Positions 52,817 through 61,071 of a stretch of 62,339 bases of DNA are shown here, piece after piece. The translations under genes and the position numbers were made by a program. Positions within the stretch are counted from its first letter, which is position 1. Each line of letters starts with the position of its first letter. The DNA lies in NCBI GenBank assembly GCA_045616165.1, contig JAZLGF010000021.1, positions 1 through 62,339 of the forward strand. Reading direction: 5' to 3'. The notes beneath the pieces were generated by a model that searched no databases, had not been told where the DNA came from, and saw only the letters and a list, made by a program, of their open reading frames with translations. Origin of the DNA: RGIG5612 sp045616165 (lineage in GTDB: Bacteria; Bacillota; Clostridia; Lachnospirales; Lachnospiraceae).

Positions 52817-54060
52817 TGAGCAATATAAAAAATGTTAACTTGGCCGAATCAGGCTATCAAAAAATTGAATGGGTAAGAAGAAATTGTCCGCTATTAAATT
52901 CTCTGGAAGAAGAGTTTAAAAAGACGCTTCCTTTTAAGGGAATACGAATTGCACTTTCGGTACATCTAGAAGCGAAGACCGCATACCTTTGCCAGGTACT
53001 TAAAGCTGGTGGGGCGCAGATGTTCGTCACAGGATCAAATCCACTATCAACTCAAGACGACATAGCAGCGGCTCTTGTAGCAGACGGACTAGAAGTGTTT
53101 GCATGGTATGATTGCACAGACGAAGAATATTTTGCAAATATCAAGGCTGTTCTTAATAACGATTGCCAGATTATCATAGATGACGGTGGCGATTTAGTTC
53201 ACATGCTTTATACACAAATGCAGGATAAGATTCAGTATGTAATAGGCGGATGCGAAGAAACAACGACGGGTATTATTAGATTGCAGGCTATGAACAATGA
53301 AGGAAAGATGAAATTCCCTATGGTCATGGTTAATAATGCCCAGTGTAAACATTTCTTCGATAATCGCTATGGAACAGGTCAGTCGGTATTTGATGGAATA
53401 AATAGAACGACTAATTTAATTGTTGCTGGAAAATATGTTGTTATTGCCGGATATGGATGGTGCGGTAAAGGCTGCGCTATGAGAGCAAAAGGTCTCGGAG
53501 CACAAGTTATAATTACAGAAATTGATCCGGTAAGAGCTATTGAAGCAGTAATGGACGGCTTCGAGGTAATGCCGATGGAAGAGTCAGCGAAGATAGGCGA
53601 TTTATTTATTACTGTAACTGGATGTAAAGACGTTATAACTCAAAAAGATTTTAATGTTATGAAGGACGGCGCAATTTTATGTAACGCGGGCCATTTCGAT
53701 ATAGAAATTGACGTTGCAAGAATTAGACAAATAGCAACTGAAAGTCGTGAAATGAGAAAGAACATTAAAGGCTATAAACTTCCTAATGGTAAATGGATAT
53801 ATGTGCTTGCTGAAGGAAGACTTGTCAATCTCGCAGCAGGAGACGGCCATCCAGCAGAAATCATGGATATGAGTTTTGCGATTCAGGCTCTTTCAGCTAA
53901 ATATTTAGTTGAACATAGAGACGAAATAAAGGAAATGCTTATCGATGTTCCGGATGAAATTGACCAGGAAGTTGCAAAAAGAAAATTAAAATTCCTCGGT
54001 AAGAGCATTGATGTGTTAACTGAAGAACAAAGAATGTATTTGGAGAGTTCAAATATATGA
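52816..54060 (+). CDS. ahcY: Adenosylhomocysteinase-family protein (SAH or S-inosylhomocysteine hydrolase)
   Basis: A 414-residue NAD-dependent hydrolase. The AHCY NAD motif appears as AGYGWCGKGCAMRAKGLGA near residue 215-233; LSVHLEAKTAYL near 47 and TGSNPLSTQDDIAAAL near 75 are also family signatures; the C-terminus is shortened compared with eukaryotic enzymes and resembles archaeal and bacterial short forms. It releases homocysteine from SAH or from S-inosylhomocysteine, regenerating methionine-cycle intermediates. Coupling to the deaminase favours the inosyl substrate, but sequence alone cannot tell. It overlaps pgi by 4 nt. Confidence 0.9.
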   Translation: MSNIKNVNLAESGYQKIEWVRRNCPLLNSLEEEFKKTLPFKGIRIALSVHLEAKTAYLCQVLKAGGAQMFVTGSNPLSTQDDIAAALVADGLEVFAWYDCTDEEYFANIKAVLNNDCQIIIDDGGDLVHMLYTQMQDKIQYVIGGCEETTTGIIRLQAMNNEGKMKFPMVMVNNAQCKHFFDNRYGTGQSVFDGINRTTNLIVAGKYVVIAGYGWCGKGCAMRAKGLGAQVIITEIDPVRAIEAVMDGFEVMPMEESAKIGDLFITVTGCKDVITQKDFNVMKDGAILCNAGHFDIEIDVARIRQIATESREMRKNIKGYKLPNGKWIYVLAEGRLVNLAAGDGHPAEIMDMSFAIQALSAKYLVEHRDEIKEMLIDVPDEIDQEVAKRKLKFLGKSIDVLTEEQRMYLESSNI

Positions 54061-55364
54061 GAAACATGAATTTACAATTTGCCGGAATAGACTGGCTTGT
54101 TAATGAAGAGACAGAGCAGTTCTTAGATGAAGCTGAATTAGCAAAGAAAGAATTACTTGAAAAAATTGGCCCGGGAAGCGAATTTACAGGCTGGGTTGAT
54201 TTACCGATAAATTATGACAAAGAAGAATTTGAAAGAATAAAAAAAGCTGCCGCTAAAATAAGACAAGATAGCGATGTGCTTGTTGTATGCGGCATTGGCG
54301 GCTCATACCTTGGTGCACTTGCGGCTATTGATTTTATTAAAGGCGCCAATCATAATTTAAAAGTTTTAGCTAAGGGCGATAAAGATTTAGTGATATTATT
54401 TGCAGGAAATAACATGTCCCCGTCATATATCGCCGACATTATTGAACTTGTAAAAGATAAAGATTTTTCCGTTAATGTTATTTCAAAATCAGGAACAACA
54501 ATGGAGACATCTATTTCTTTTAGAATTTTCAAAAAACTTTTAGAAGAAAAATATGGCAAGGAAGAAGCGTCAAAGCGAATTTACGCAACAACGGATAAAG
54601 AAAAAGGCGCATTGAAAAAGCTCACAAATGAGATGGGCTATGAAACTTTTGTTGTACCTGATGATATTGGCGGAAGATTTTCTGTTCTTAGCGCAGTTGG
54701 ACTTTTACCAATCGCAGCTAGCGGAGCAGACATAGACAAACTTATGGAAGGTGCAGCATGTATGCGCAAAGAACTTTGCGAAGAAGGCGAAAACGCAGCC
54801 TTAGAATATGCAGCACTTAGACAGCAACTTTATGATTGGGATAAGTTTATTGAAATTTTTGTAAACTATGATCCTGATTTGAGAAATTTAGCAGAATGGC
54901 TTAAACAACTTTTTGGAGAAAGCGAAGGAAAAGAAGGTTTTGGAATATTCCCGGCATCAGTTAATTTCACATCTGATTTACATTCAATGGGTCAGATGAT
55001 TCAAGACGGCGAGAGGGTTATATTTGAAACCGTTATTAACGTAGAGCAAGACGATACTAATCTTACGATTCCAAGTTTTGAGGATGATTTTGACGGATTT
55101 AAATATCTTGAAGGAAAACCAGTAGATTTACTTAACCAAACAGCTATTAAAGGAACCGCAAAAGCGCATATAGACGGCGAAGTTCCGCAAGTTTATATTG
55201 GAATTCCTAAAAAAGATGAATTCAGTCTTGGACAACTTTTTTACTTCTTCGAGTTTGCATGTGCAATAAGCGCATATATTGAAGGTGTTAATCCGTTTAA
55301 TCAACCGGGAGTAGAAGAATATAAAAAGAATATTAAAGAAATATTAGCTAAATATAAAAATTAA
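54057..55364 (+). CDS. pgi: Glucose-6-phosphate isomerase
   Basis: A 435-residue bacterial-type PGI. SIS-domain motifs are visible: VCGIGGSYLGALAAIDF near residue 78-95, ISKSGTTMETSISFR near 142-156 with the substrate loop, and the FDDDFDGF-like region (EDDFDGFKYLEGK) near 340. Converts glucose-6-phosphate to fructose-6-phosphate in glycolysis. GGAGAG precedes the ATG, which overlaps the previous stop. It converges with the small gene 55361-55630. Confidence 0.96.
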   Translation: MRNMNLQFAGIDWLVNEETEQFLDEAELAKKELLEKIGPGSEFTGWVDLPINYDKEEFERIKKAAAKIRQDSDVLVVCGIGGSYLGALAAIDFIKGANHNLKVLAKGDKDLVILFAGNNMSPSYIADIIELVKDKDFSVNVISKSGTTMETSISFRIFKKLLEEKYGKEEASKRIYATTDKEKGALKKLTNEMGYETFVVPDDIGGRFSVLSAVGLLPIAASGADIDKLMEGAACMRKELCEEGENAALEYAALRQQLYDWDKFIEIFVNYDPDLRNLAEWLKQLFGESEGKEGFGIFPASVNFTSDLHSMGQMIQDGERVIFETVINVEQDDTNLTIPSFEDDFDGFKYLEGKPVDLLNQTAIKGTAKAHIDGEVPQVYIGIPKKDEFSLGQLFYFFEFACAISAYIEGVNPFNQPGVEEYKKNIKEILAKYKN

Positions 55365-55630
55365 TCATCTTCTTCGATAATTTGGATTTCCAAATAGTCG
55401 AAGTCGATGCTATCAACAAAGCTATCTTTTGTGAAACGGGTTTTTGCAACACGCTTAAAATCGGCAATATTTGAGTCAAGCCAAATAGGGACGCTTAAAT
55501 CAAATTCGTTGCATACAGCCTCAAGGGCATCAAAAATTTTGCGAGTACGGTTTGACTTAGAATCATTTTTGATAACAGTATCACGAAGCATTTTATTATC
55601 TTTGAAAGTTTTTGCCCACAATCTAAACAT
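55361..55630 (-). CDS. Conserved small hypothetical protein
   Basis: 89 residues starting MFRLWAKTFKDNKM. It is rich in charge, has IWLDSNIADFKR and a very acidic C-terminus (DYLEIQIIEEDD), and lacks membrane segments. I recall similar short proteins across Clostridia but no function. The start at 55630 is chosen because a promoter (rc TTGATA 55661-55666, 18-nt spacer, rc TACAAT 55637-55642) ends 6 nt before it; an upstream ATG at 55666 would lie within that promoter. Leaderless. Its last 4 nt overlap the pgi stop. Confidence 0.75.
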   Translation of the reverse strand: MFRLWAKTFKDNKMLRDTVIKNDSKSNRTRKIFDALEAVCNEFDLSVPIWLDSNIADFKRVAKTRFTKDSFVDSIDFDYLEIQIIEEDD

Positions 55631-55692
55631 ATTTGGATTGTAGCATAGACAAATAGAATTTATCAATAGAGCGCATAGCGCATGGAGAGATA

Positions 55693-56412
55693 ATGACAGA
55701 CGAAATCTTAAAATTAAAAGAATGGGTAGAAGGTAGCGACAATATTGTTTTCTTTGGTGGAGCTGGAGTTTCTACGGAAAGCAATATTCCAGATTTTAGA
55801 AGCGTTGATGGACTTTATAATCAGGAATATGATTATCCGCCGGAAACAATTCTTAGTCATACTTTTTTTATGAGAAATCCAAGTGAGTTTTATAGATTTT
55901 ATAAAAATAAAATGCTCATATTAGATGCTAAACCTAATGCGGCCCATCTAAAGCTTGCCAAGCTAGAAGAAAGCGGCAAACTAAAAGCTGTGGTTACCCA
56001 AAACATAGATGGCCTCCATCAGGCAGCAGGAAGTAAAACTGTTTATGAGCTACATGGAAGTGTGCACAGAAACTATTGCACTAAATGTGGAAAGTTTTTT
56101 GGGCCGGAATATATAAAAGAATCAGACGGCGTTCCAGTTTGCGATCATTGCGGCGGAATGATAAAACCTGATGTTGTTTTATATGAAGAAGGACTAGATT
56201 CGGATGTAATAAACGGAGCGGTTAGTGCAATACGAAACGCAGATGTATTGATAATTGGAGGAACGAGTTTAATAGTCTATCCGGCAGCAGGTCTTATTGA
56301 TTACTATAGAGGAAACAAACTTGTTTTAATAAATAAAAGCACAACACCAAGAGATGCGTACGCAAATTTGGTTATAAACGATAGTATTGGAAAAGTGTTT
56401 TCAAACATTTAG
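55693..56412 (+). CDS. cobB: NAD-dependent protein deacylase, sirtuin family
   Basis: A 239-residue sirtuin. GAGVSTESNIPDFRS near residue 25-39, TQNIDGLHQAAGS near 107-119, the catalytic HGS near 128 and two C-x2-C pairs (CTKC, CDHC) for zinc are all present, with GTSLIVYPAAGL near 210. It removes acetyl or acyl groups from lysines using NAD+. GGAGAG precedes the ATG. It starts a plus-strand run of four genes, though the following three look functionally distinct. Confidence 0.95.
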   Translation: MTDEILKLKEWVEGSDNIVFFGGAGVSTESNIPDFRSVDGLYNQEYDYPPETILSHTFFMRNPSEFYRFYKNKMLILDAKPNAAHLKLAKLEESGKLKAVVTQNIDGLHQAAGSKTVYELHGSVHRNYCTKCGKFFGPEYIKESDGVPVCDHCGGMIKPDVVLYEEGLDSDVINGAVSAIRNADVLIIGGTSLIVYPAAGLIDYYRGNKLVLINKSTTPRDAYANLVINDSIGKVFSNI

Positions 56413-56421
56413 GAGGATGAG

Positions 56422-57519
56422 ATGGATAATAATTTTTTAAGCGGTGGAATAACAGAACTTGAGCATGCAAAGTTATCAGTTCAAATTAATAATTCAAAAC
56501 AACAAGAGCTTCTTGAACTTGAAACAAGATTAAGCAAAAAAGAAAAAGAATTAGAAAATCAAAAAAGATATATGGCTGATAAAGTTGAATCAGCTATTAA
56601 AGAACGCAGAAATTCTTTGAAAAGAAGTTTAGATGCCCAGGTAGAAGAAGCGAACAAAAAACTTAAAACAGCCGATAGAAAAAAGAAAAAAGCTAAAGAT
56701 GCTGCTGTTGGCGCACGTATAAAAAACGACACATTTAATTTTAGAGATGATACCAAGAGAAGAAAACAAGAAAATGCAGATTTATTCAAGGCAAATAAGG
56801 TGCCTGCTTTTTGTAATACATCTTATTACTACTCAATGTTTGCGCCTAGAAGATTTAAGGATATTGTTGCGATTATAATTACATCAGTAATAACACTCGG
56901 AGTAATTCCAAATATTATTTGTTCATTTATTAAATCCGATTCATTGTTGCTTAGAATATTAATTTATTCAGCAATTGTGGTAATCTTTGTTTTGATTTAT
57001 GTCTTGATATACATGTCCACGCATTCTGGAACAAAAGGCGATGCAATTACAAGAGGCAGAGCCAACATTGATGCGGCATATGCAAACAGAAAAGAAGTAA
57101 AGAAAATAACAAAAGATATTAAGGCTGATTCGGATGAGAGCCAATATAATCTTCAAGAATACGATAGAGAAATTGAGCGCTTCCAAGGCGAATTTTCAGA
57201 AGCTGAAAAGAAAAGAGAAGAAGCCCTAAAACAGTTCGACAAAGAAACAGCTTTGGAAATTAAAGATGAAATTGAAAAAGATAGTTTGAAAGTAATCGAA
57301 AAACTTCAAAAAGAACAAGAGTCATTAAAACAAATTTATACTGAGAAAGAAGAAACTGTTAAACAAGTAAGTGCTGAATTAAATGAAAACTATGGTGTTT
57401 ACTTGGGTAGCAAAAATCTTTCTGAAGAAAAAATTGATGAGCTTATCGCATTTATAAAAAATGGTGAGGCTCAAACAATTATGCAAGCTTTAGATTTACT
57501 TAATGGTGAAATAAAATAA
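56422..57519 (+). CDS. Coiled-coil membrane protein of unknown function
   Basis: 365 residues. A long N-terminal coiled coil (~10-130), two or three membrane segments (~150-215, IVAIIITSVITLGVIPNIIC and ILIYSAIVVIFVLIYVLI), then a second long coiled coil (~225-360). Both coiled coils are K/E/R-rich, so both ends face the cytosol. No known domain. AGGAGGATGAG precedes the ATG. It is coupled to the DUF5711 gene by TAATG and lies with it and a CvpA-like gene in one operon, suggesting a cell-envelope or division-associated complex. Confidence 0.65.
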   Translation: MDNNFLSGGITELEHAKLSVQINNSKQQELLELETRLSKKEKELENQKRYMADKVESAIKERRNSLKRSLDAQVEEANKKLKTADRKKKKAKDAAVGARIKNDTFNFRDDTKRRKQENADLFKANKVPAFCNTSYYYSMFAPRRFKDIVAIIITSVITLGVIPNIICSFIKSDSLLLRILIYSAIVVIFVLIYVLIYMSTHSGTKGDAITRGRANIDAAYANRKEVKKITKDIKADSDESQYNLQEYDREIERFQGEFSEAEKKREEALKQFDKETALEIKDEIEKDSLKVIEKLQKEQESLKQIYTEKEETVKQVSAELNENYGVYLGSKNLSEEKIDELIAFIKNGEAQTIMQALDLLNGEIK

Positions 57520-58700
57520 TGGAATTACAACCAGTACAAAGAAGCGTTAAATATAAAGGCAGCAAGATATCGCAGGACAGAGAAAGGAGAAGAATAAGAA
57601 ATTTCCTTTTGTTTTTTGGTATTGGCATTGTCATTGTTGGTCTTGCTATTTGGCTTATTGTACATTTTCAAAAATTTAATGGATATAAAGAAGCTTCAAC
57701 CATTGATATAACAAACTCGGACGAGCATACAACATATTATCCATATTTGAATGGATACATTAAAGTTGCGGGTGATGGCGTCGTATATTTCGACAAAAAC
57801 AAAATTTTATGGACTGAGAATTTTGAGATGGCGCAACCGATTGTAGACGTTTGTGAAGGCTATATTGCAGTAGCCGACATGAAAACAACTGACGTTTATA
57901 TTTATGATGAAAGTGGTTTATTAAATCGTATCACTATTGCACAAAGCATAACGGATGTAGAAGTTTCTGCACAGGGAGTTATTGCGGTAGCGACAGACGA
58001 TAAAGAGTCAAATTTTATTGAGCTTTTAAACAAAGACGGCAAAGAACTAATAACGGCTAAAAGTATCTTCTCCTCAAGCGGATATCTTATGGACATTGCA
58101 CTTTCTAATGATGGCTCGAAATTAGTTGCGGCATTTTCCGGCGCTGGCGAAGGGGTAATGTCATCGAAAGTTGTCTTTTATGATTTTTCTAAAGATAATG
58201 CTGGTGAAGATATGATTGTTGGTGGTTTTAACCAATACGAATCCAAGATTATTACAAATGTAGAATTTATGGAAGGCAAAAAGGTATGCGCAGTTGGAAA
58301 CAACGGATTTTCAGTTTACGACTTTAAGTCAAAACCGAAATTGCTTTATGAAAATTTAGAATTCCCATGGCAAATTCAAAGTTTATTCTTTAACGATAAG
58401 AATATAGGTTTTATTGTATTAGACGATGAAATCGAAAATAACTATTGTATCAAAGTTTATAATTTAAGGGGTAAACTAATTTCTAATAAAGGTTTTGATT
58501 TTGCATATAATAATGCTGCTTTTGCGGGAAATAATGTATTGCTTTATTCTTCAAATGATTGTGAAATATATAGTTTTGCAGGGGTAAAGAAATTTTCGTA
58601 TTCTTTTGAAGACCGAATAGCTTATATGCTTTCTTGTGGTAATGGCAAAAATTTAATTTACGCAAAAGCGGATAGTACACAATTTATTAAACTAAAGTAG
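57519..58700 (+). CDS. DUF5711-family membrane-anchored beta-propeller protein
   Basis: 393 residues. A basic N-terminus, one membrane segment (~28-50, FLLFFGIGIVIVGLAIWLIV) and a large extracellular part made of WD40-like blades (repeats such as VVYFDKNKILWTENFEMAQPI and YIYDESGLLNRITIAQSITD). This matches the DUF5711 family, common in Clostridia and of unknown function. No enzyme motif. It overlaps its neighbour by one base and is followed by a CvpA-like gene after 8 nt. Confidence 0.75.
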   Translation: MELQPVQRSVKYKGSKISQDRERRRIRNFLLFFGIGIVIVGLAIWLIVHFQKFNGYKEASTIDITNSDEHTTYYPYLNGYIKVAGDGVVYFDKNKILWTENFEMAQPIVDVCEGYIAVADMKTTDVYIYDESGLLNRITIAQSITDVEVSAQGVIAVATDDKESNFIELLNKDGKELITAKSIFSSSGYLMDIALSNDGSKLVAAFSGAGEGVMSSKVVFYDFSKDNAGEDMIVGGFNQYESKIITNVEFMEGKKVCAVGNNGFSVYDFKSKPKLLYENLEFPWQIQSLFFNDKNIGFIVLDDEIENNYCIKVYNLRGKLISNKGFDFAYNNAAFAGNNVLLYSSNDCEIYSFAGVKKFSYSFEDRIAYMLSCGNGKNLIYAKADSTQFIKLK

Positions 58701-58708
58701 AGGTAATT

Positions 58709-59236
58709 ATGGCATTAAGTACAATCGTAACAATAATAGTAATTGCATTTTTGGTTGCAGCGGCAATATATGGATATTGCAGAGGTTTCTTGAAAATACT
58801 CATCACAACAGTAGCGCTTGTAGCAACATTGATATTATCCTTTGTTCTTGCACCGGTAATAGCGCCACTCTTGGAAAAGACATTTATCGGCGAAGCTCTT
58901 AGCACTAAACCATTGTCACAATTTAGTATCAGGATTGTTGCATTCTTTATTCTTGCAATATTAATTTATATAATTATAAGAGTTGTTTTGTCTTTGGCAC
59001 ATGTCATAACAAAAATCCCAATCATTAAAGGAATCAATCGCTTCTTTGGTGGCATTGTAGGAATCATCGAAGCCTTATTAGTTATATGGATAGCGTGCAT
59101 GATTATCCAGTCTCTCGGATATACTCCGTTTGGAATTCAAGCATTAAATGTTATTAGGCAAAGTGCAGTTTTGAGTTTCTTCTATGACAATAACATTCTT
59201 GCGACAATCGCAATAAAAGCATTCCAAAAGGCATAG
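58709..59236 (+). CDS. CvpA-family membrane protein
   Basis: 175 residues with four hydrophobic segments. YGYCRGFLKILITTVALVATLILSF near residue 21-45, a middle loop (TKPLSQFSIRIVAF), and a final GGIVGIIEALLVIWIACMI segment fit the CvpA fold. CvpA proteins affect envelope homeostasis and, in some bacteria, colicin V export. SD-like GAGGTAA precedes the ATG. Last gene of the envelope trio before tRNA-Cys. Confidence 0.8.
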   Translation: MALSTIVTIIVIAFLVAAAIYGYCRGFLKILITTVALVATLILSFVLAPVIAPLLEKTFIGEALSTKPLSQFSIRIVAFFILAILIYIIIRVVLSLAHVITKIPIIKGINRFFGGIVGIIEALLVIWIACMIIQSLGYTPFGIQALNVIRQSAVLSFFYDNNILATIAIKAFQKA

Positions 59237-59264
59237 AAATTATTTTGATGATACAAATTGTTTC

Positions 59265-59293
59265 TTGACGTTAAAAAAAGGTATTGATATAAT
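59265..59293 (+). promoter_or_regulatory. Promoter of tRNA-Cys
   Basis: TTGACG at 59265-59270, 17-nt spacer, TATAAT at 59288-59293, 24 nt before the tRNA. Confidence 0.85.
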
Positions 59294-59317
59294 AATCAAG
59301 CGCGTAAAAACGCATGT

Positions 59318-59388
59318 GGCGACGTAGCCAAGTGGTAAGGCACGGGTCTGCAACACCCTGATCACCAGTTCAAATCTGGTCGTCGCCT
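59318..59388 (+). tRNA. tRNA-Cys (anticodon GCA)
   Basis: 71 nt. Acceptor stem GGCGACG/CGTCGCC, D arm GCCAAGTGGTAAGGC, anticodon loop CTGCAAC with anticodon GCA, T arm CCAGTTCAAATCTGG, discriminator T as usual for cysteine tRNA. CCA is not encoded. A terminator follows at once. Confidence 0.96.
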
Positions 59389-59390
59389 TT

Positions 59391-59419
59391 AAAAGGAACC
59401 TCATAAGAGGTTCTTTTTT
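59391..59419 (+). terminator. Terminator of tRNA-Cys
   Basis: Arms GGAACCTC (59395-59402) and GAGGTTCT (59407-59414, with one G-T pair) around a 4-nt loop, flanked by A and T runs. Confidence 0.88.
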
Positions 59420-59484
59420 GTTAAATAAAATTTTCAAATCATGTATTAAAATAAGACTTCAAAAAAAATCATTGTTCATGAGAG

Positions 59485-59512
59485 TTGACAGAAATTGTTT
59501 TAACGGTATAAT
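59485..59512 (+). promoter_or_regulatory. Promoter of the DUF4143 ATPase gene
   Basis: TTGACA at 59485-59490, 16-nt spacer, TATAAT at 59507-59512. The predicted start near 59519 leaves a ~112-nt leader that holds the direct repeats. Confidence 0.85.
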
Positions 59513-59524
59513 AAATTTGAGAAA

Positions 59525-59593
59525 CAAATACTCGACTAATACATAGCCAAATGCTCGGATAAAATATTGTCAAACACTCGGGTATATATTAAA
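59525..59593 (+). repeat. Three direct repeats at exact 23-nt period in the leader
   Basis: CAAATACTCG (59525-59534), CAAATGCTCG (59548-59557) and CAAACACTCG (59571-59580): consensus CAAAYRCTCG every 23 nt, about two turns of B-DNA, so all sites face the same side. They lie just after the predicted transcription start. They look like iterons for a cooperative repressor, possibly the downstream protein. Confidence 0.8.
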
Positions 59594-59630
59594 TAAGAGT
59601 AAATTTATTAAAAATAATAAAGGGAATATA

Positions 59631-60902
59631 ATGAAAGAATATTATCAAAGAATATCAGATATAGTCTTAGCAGAACATTTGGAATCCAAGGGTGCTGTTT
59701 TAATTGAAGGCCCAAAGTGGTGTGGAAAAACAACATCAGGAAAACATCTTGCAAAAAGTTTCATAGAGATGGATCGTCCAGATATGACAGAACAATATCA
59801 GCAAATGGCTAGATTAAAGCCGTCAGTACTTCTTGAGGGCGATGTTCCGCACCTTATAGATGAATGGCAGATAGCACCCGAAATTTGGAATGCAGTTCGG
59901 TATGAGGTGGATCAAAGAGGAGAGTTTGGACAATTTATTCTTACAGGGTCATCTGTTCCGCCTATTCTTGATGAAAGCATGCACACGGGAACTGGGCGTA
60001 TAGTAAGAATGAAGATGCGTCCGATGTCACTTTATGAATCTAAGGATTCAACGGGGACAGTCTCATTGGAAGATATGTTTTTAGGAAAAGATATTTATGC
60101 ATCAGATAATCATAGCATAGATGATATTGCATACTTTATATGTCGAGGAGGATGGCCGTTAGCTATAAATGCATCTAAGAAGGTATCTTTAAAGCAGGCG
60201 TTTGATTATTATGACTCGATTGTTAATGATGATATATCTAGAGTGGATGGAGTCAAGAGAGATTCTGAAAGAACAAAACGTTTAATGAAATCGTATGCCC
60301 GTAATGTAGCCACACAGGCTTCTTTTGAAACAATTAAGGAAGATTGTATCGTGAATGATACAGATACATTCGATAAAGAAACATTGTATTCATATATTAA
60401 TGCATTGAAAAAAATATTTGTAATAGAAGATTCACCAGCGTGGAATCCAAATTTGAGATCTAAAACTGCAATAAGAACAGCAGATACGAGATATTTTGTG
60501 GATCCCTCAATTGCAACAGCGGCGCTTGGATTAGGACCAGAAGATTTAATCAATGATTTAAACCTAATGGGATTGATTTTTGAAAATCTTTGCATACGTG
60601 ATTTGCGCATATATTCTGACTCATTAGATGGTGACGTGTATCACTATAGGGATAAAACGGGATTAGAATGTGATGCAGTAGTTCACTTGCGAAATGGGAA
60701 ATATGGCCTTGTTGAATTTAAGTTAGGTGGAGATAAGTTAATAAATGAAGGCGCAAAAAATTTGCTGAAATTAGCTGCTAAGATAGATTCAAACAAAATG
60801 AAGGAGCCGGCATTTATGATGGTTTTGTGTGGAGTAGCTCCTTTTGCATACAAAAGAGAAGATGGGGTGTATGTGGTTCCGATATCATGTCTAAAGAATT
60901 GA
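59631..60902 (+). CDS. AAA-type ATPase with DUF4143 domain
   Basis: 423 residues. Walker A GPKWCGKTT near residue 27-35, Walker B HLIDEWQ near 77-83, sensor FILTGSS near 103-109 and the GR-x-KMRPMSLYES motif are of the DUF4143-linked AAA family. The C-terminal DUF4143 region contains LECDAVVHLRNGKYGLVEFKLG, whose D-xn-E-x-K pattern resembles a PD-(D/E)xK nuclease-like fold. Its role is unknown; such genes are common as accessory, patchily distributed ATPases. AAAGGGA precedes the ATG. A terminator follows. Confidence 0.85.
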   Translation: MKEYYQRISDIVLAEHLESKGAVLIEGPKWCGKTTSGKHLAKSFIEMDRPDMTEQYQQMARLKPSVLLEGDVPHLIDEWQIAPEIWNAVRYEVDQRGEFGQFILTGSSVPPILDESMHTGTGRIVRMKMRPMSLYESKDSTGTVSLEDMFLGKDIYASDNHSIDDIAYFICRGGWPLAINASKKVSLKQAFDYYDSIVNDDISRVDGVKRDSERTKRLMKSYARNVATQASFETIKEDCIVNDTDTFDKETLYSYINALKKIFVIEDSPAWNPNLRSKTAIRTADTRYFVDPSIATAALGLGPEDLINDLNLMGLIFENLCIRDLRIYSDSLDGDVYHYRDKTGLECDAVVHLRNGKYGLVEFKLGGDKLINEGAKNLLKLAAKIDSNKMKEPAFMMVLCGVAPFAYKREDGVYVVPISCLKN

Positions 60903-60949
60903 TTAGTATTTTTTGGTCCGCACATGGTCCGCAGTGTGCCCCGTGCCTT

Positions 60950-60982
60950 AAAAATCCCTTGAGAAATCAAGGGATTTTTTTA
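60950..60982 (+). terminator. Terminator after the DUF4143 gene
   Basis: Perfect 11-bp arms AAAATCCCTTG (60951-60961) and CAAGGGATTTT (60968-60978) with a 6-nt loop and T run. Just before it, TGGTCCGCA occurs twice (near 60914 and 60925). Confidence 0.9.
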
Positions 60983-61003
60983 TTACCTAATATATGCCCA
61001 TGC

Positions 61004-61044
61004 ATGCAATTTATTTGCATAAATTTTGAGAATTATGCTAAAAT
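61004..61044 (+). promoter_or_regulatory. Promoter of the RCC1-like lipoprotein gene with overlapping palindrome
   Basis: TTGCAT at 61015-61020, 18-nt spacer, extended -10 TGCTAAAAT (hexamer 61039-61044). An inverted repeat ATGCAA (61004-61009) / TTGCAT (61015-61020) covers the -35. Confidence 0.6.
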
Positions 61045-61071
61045 TAAATATCTTAACAAAAGGAGCAAAAA

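Noticed and set aside
59240..59437. Minus-strand reading frame of 65 codons
   Set aside because: Lies over tRNA-Cys and its terminator; no SD and no homology.
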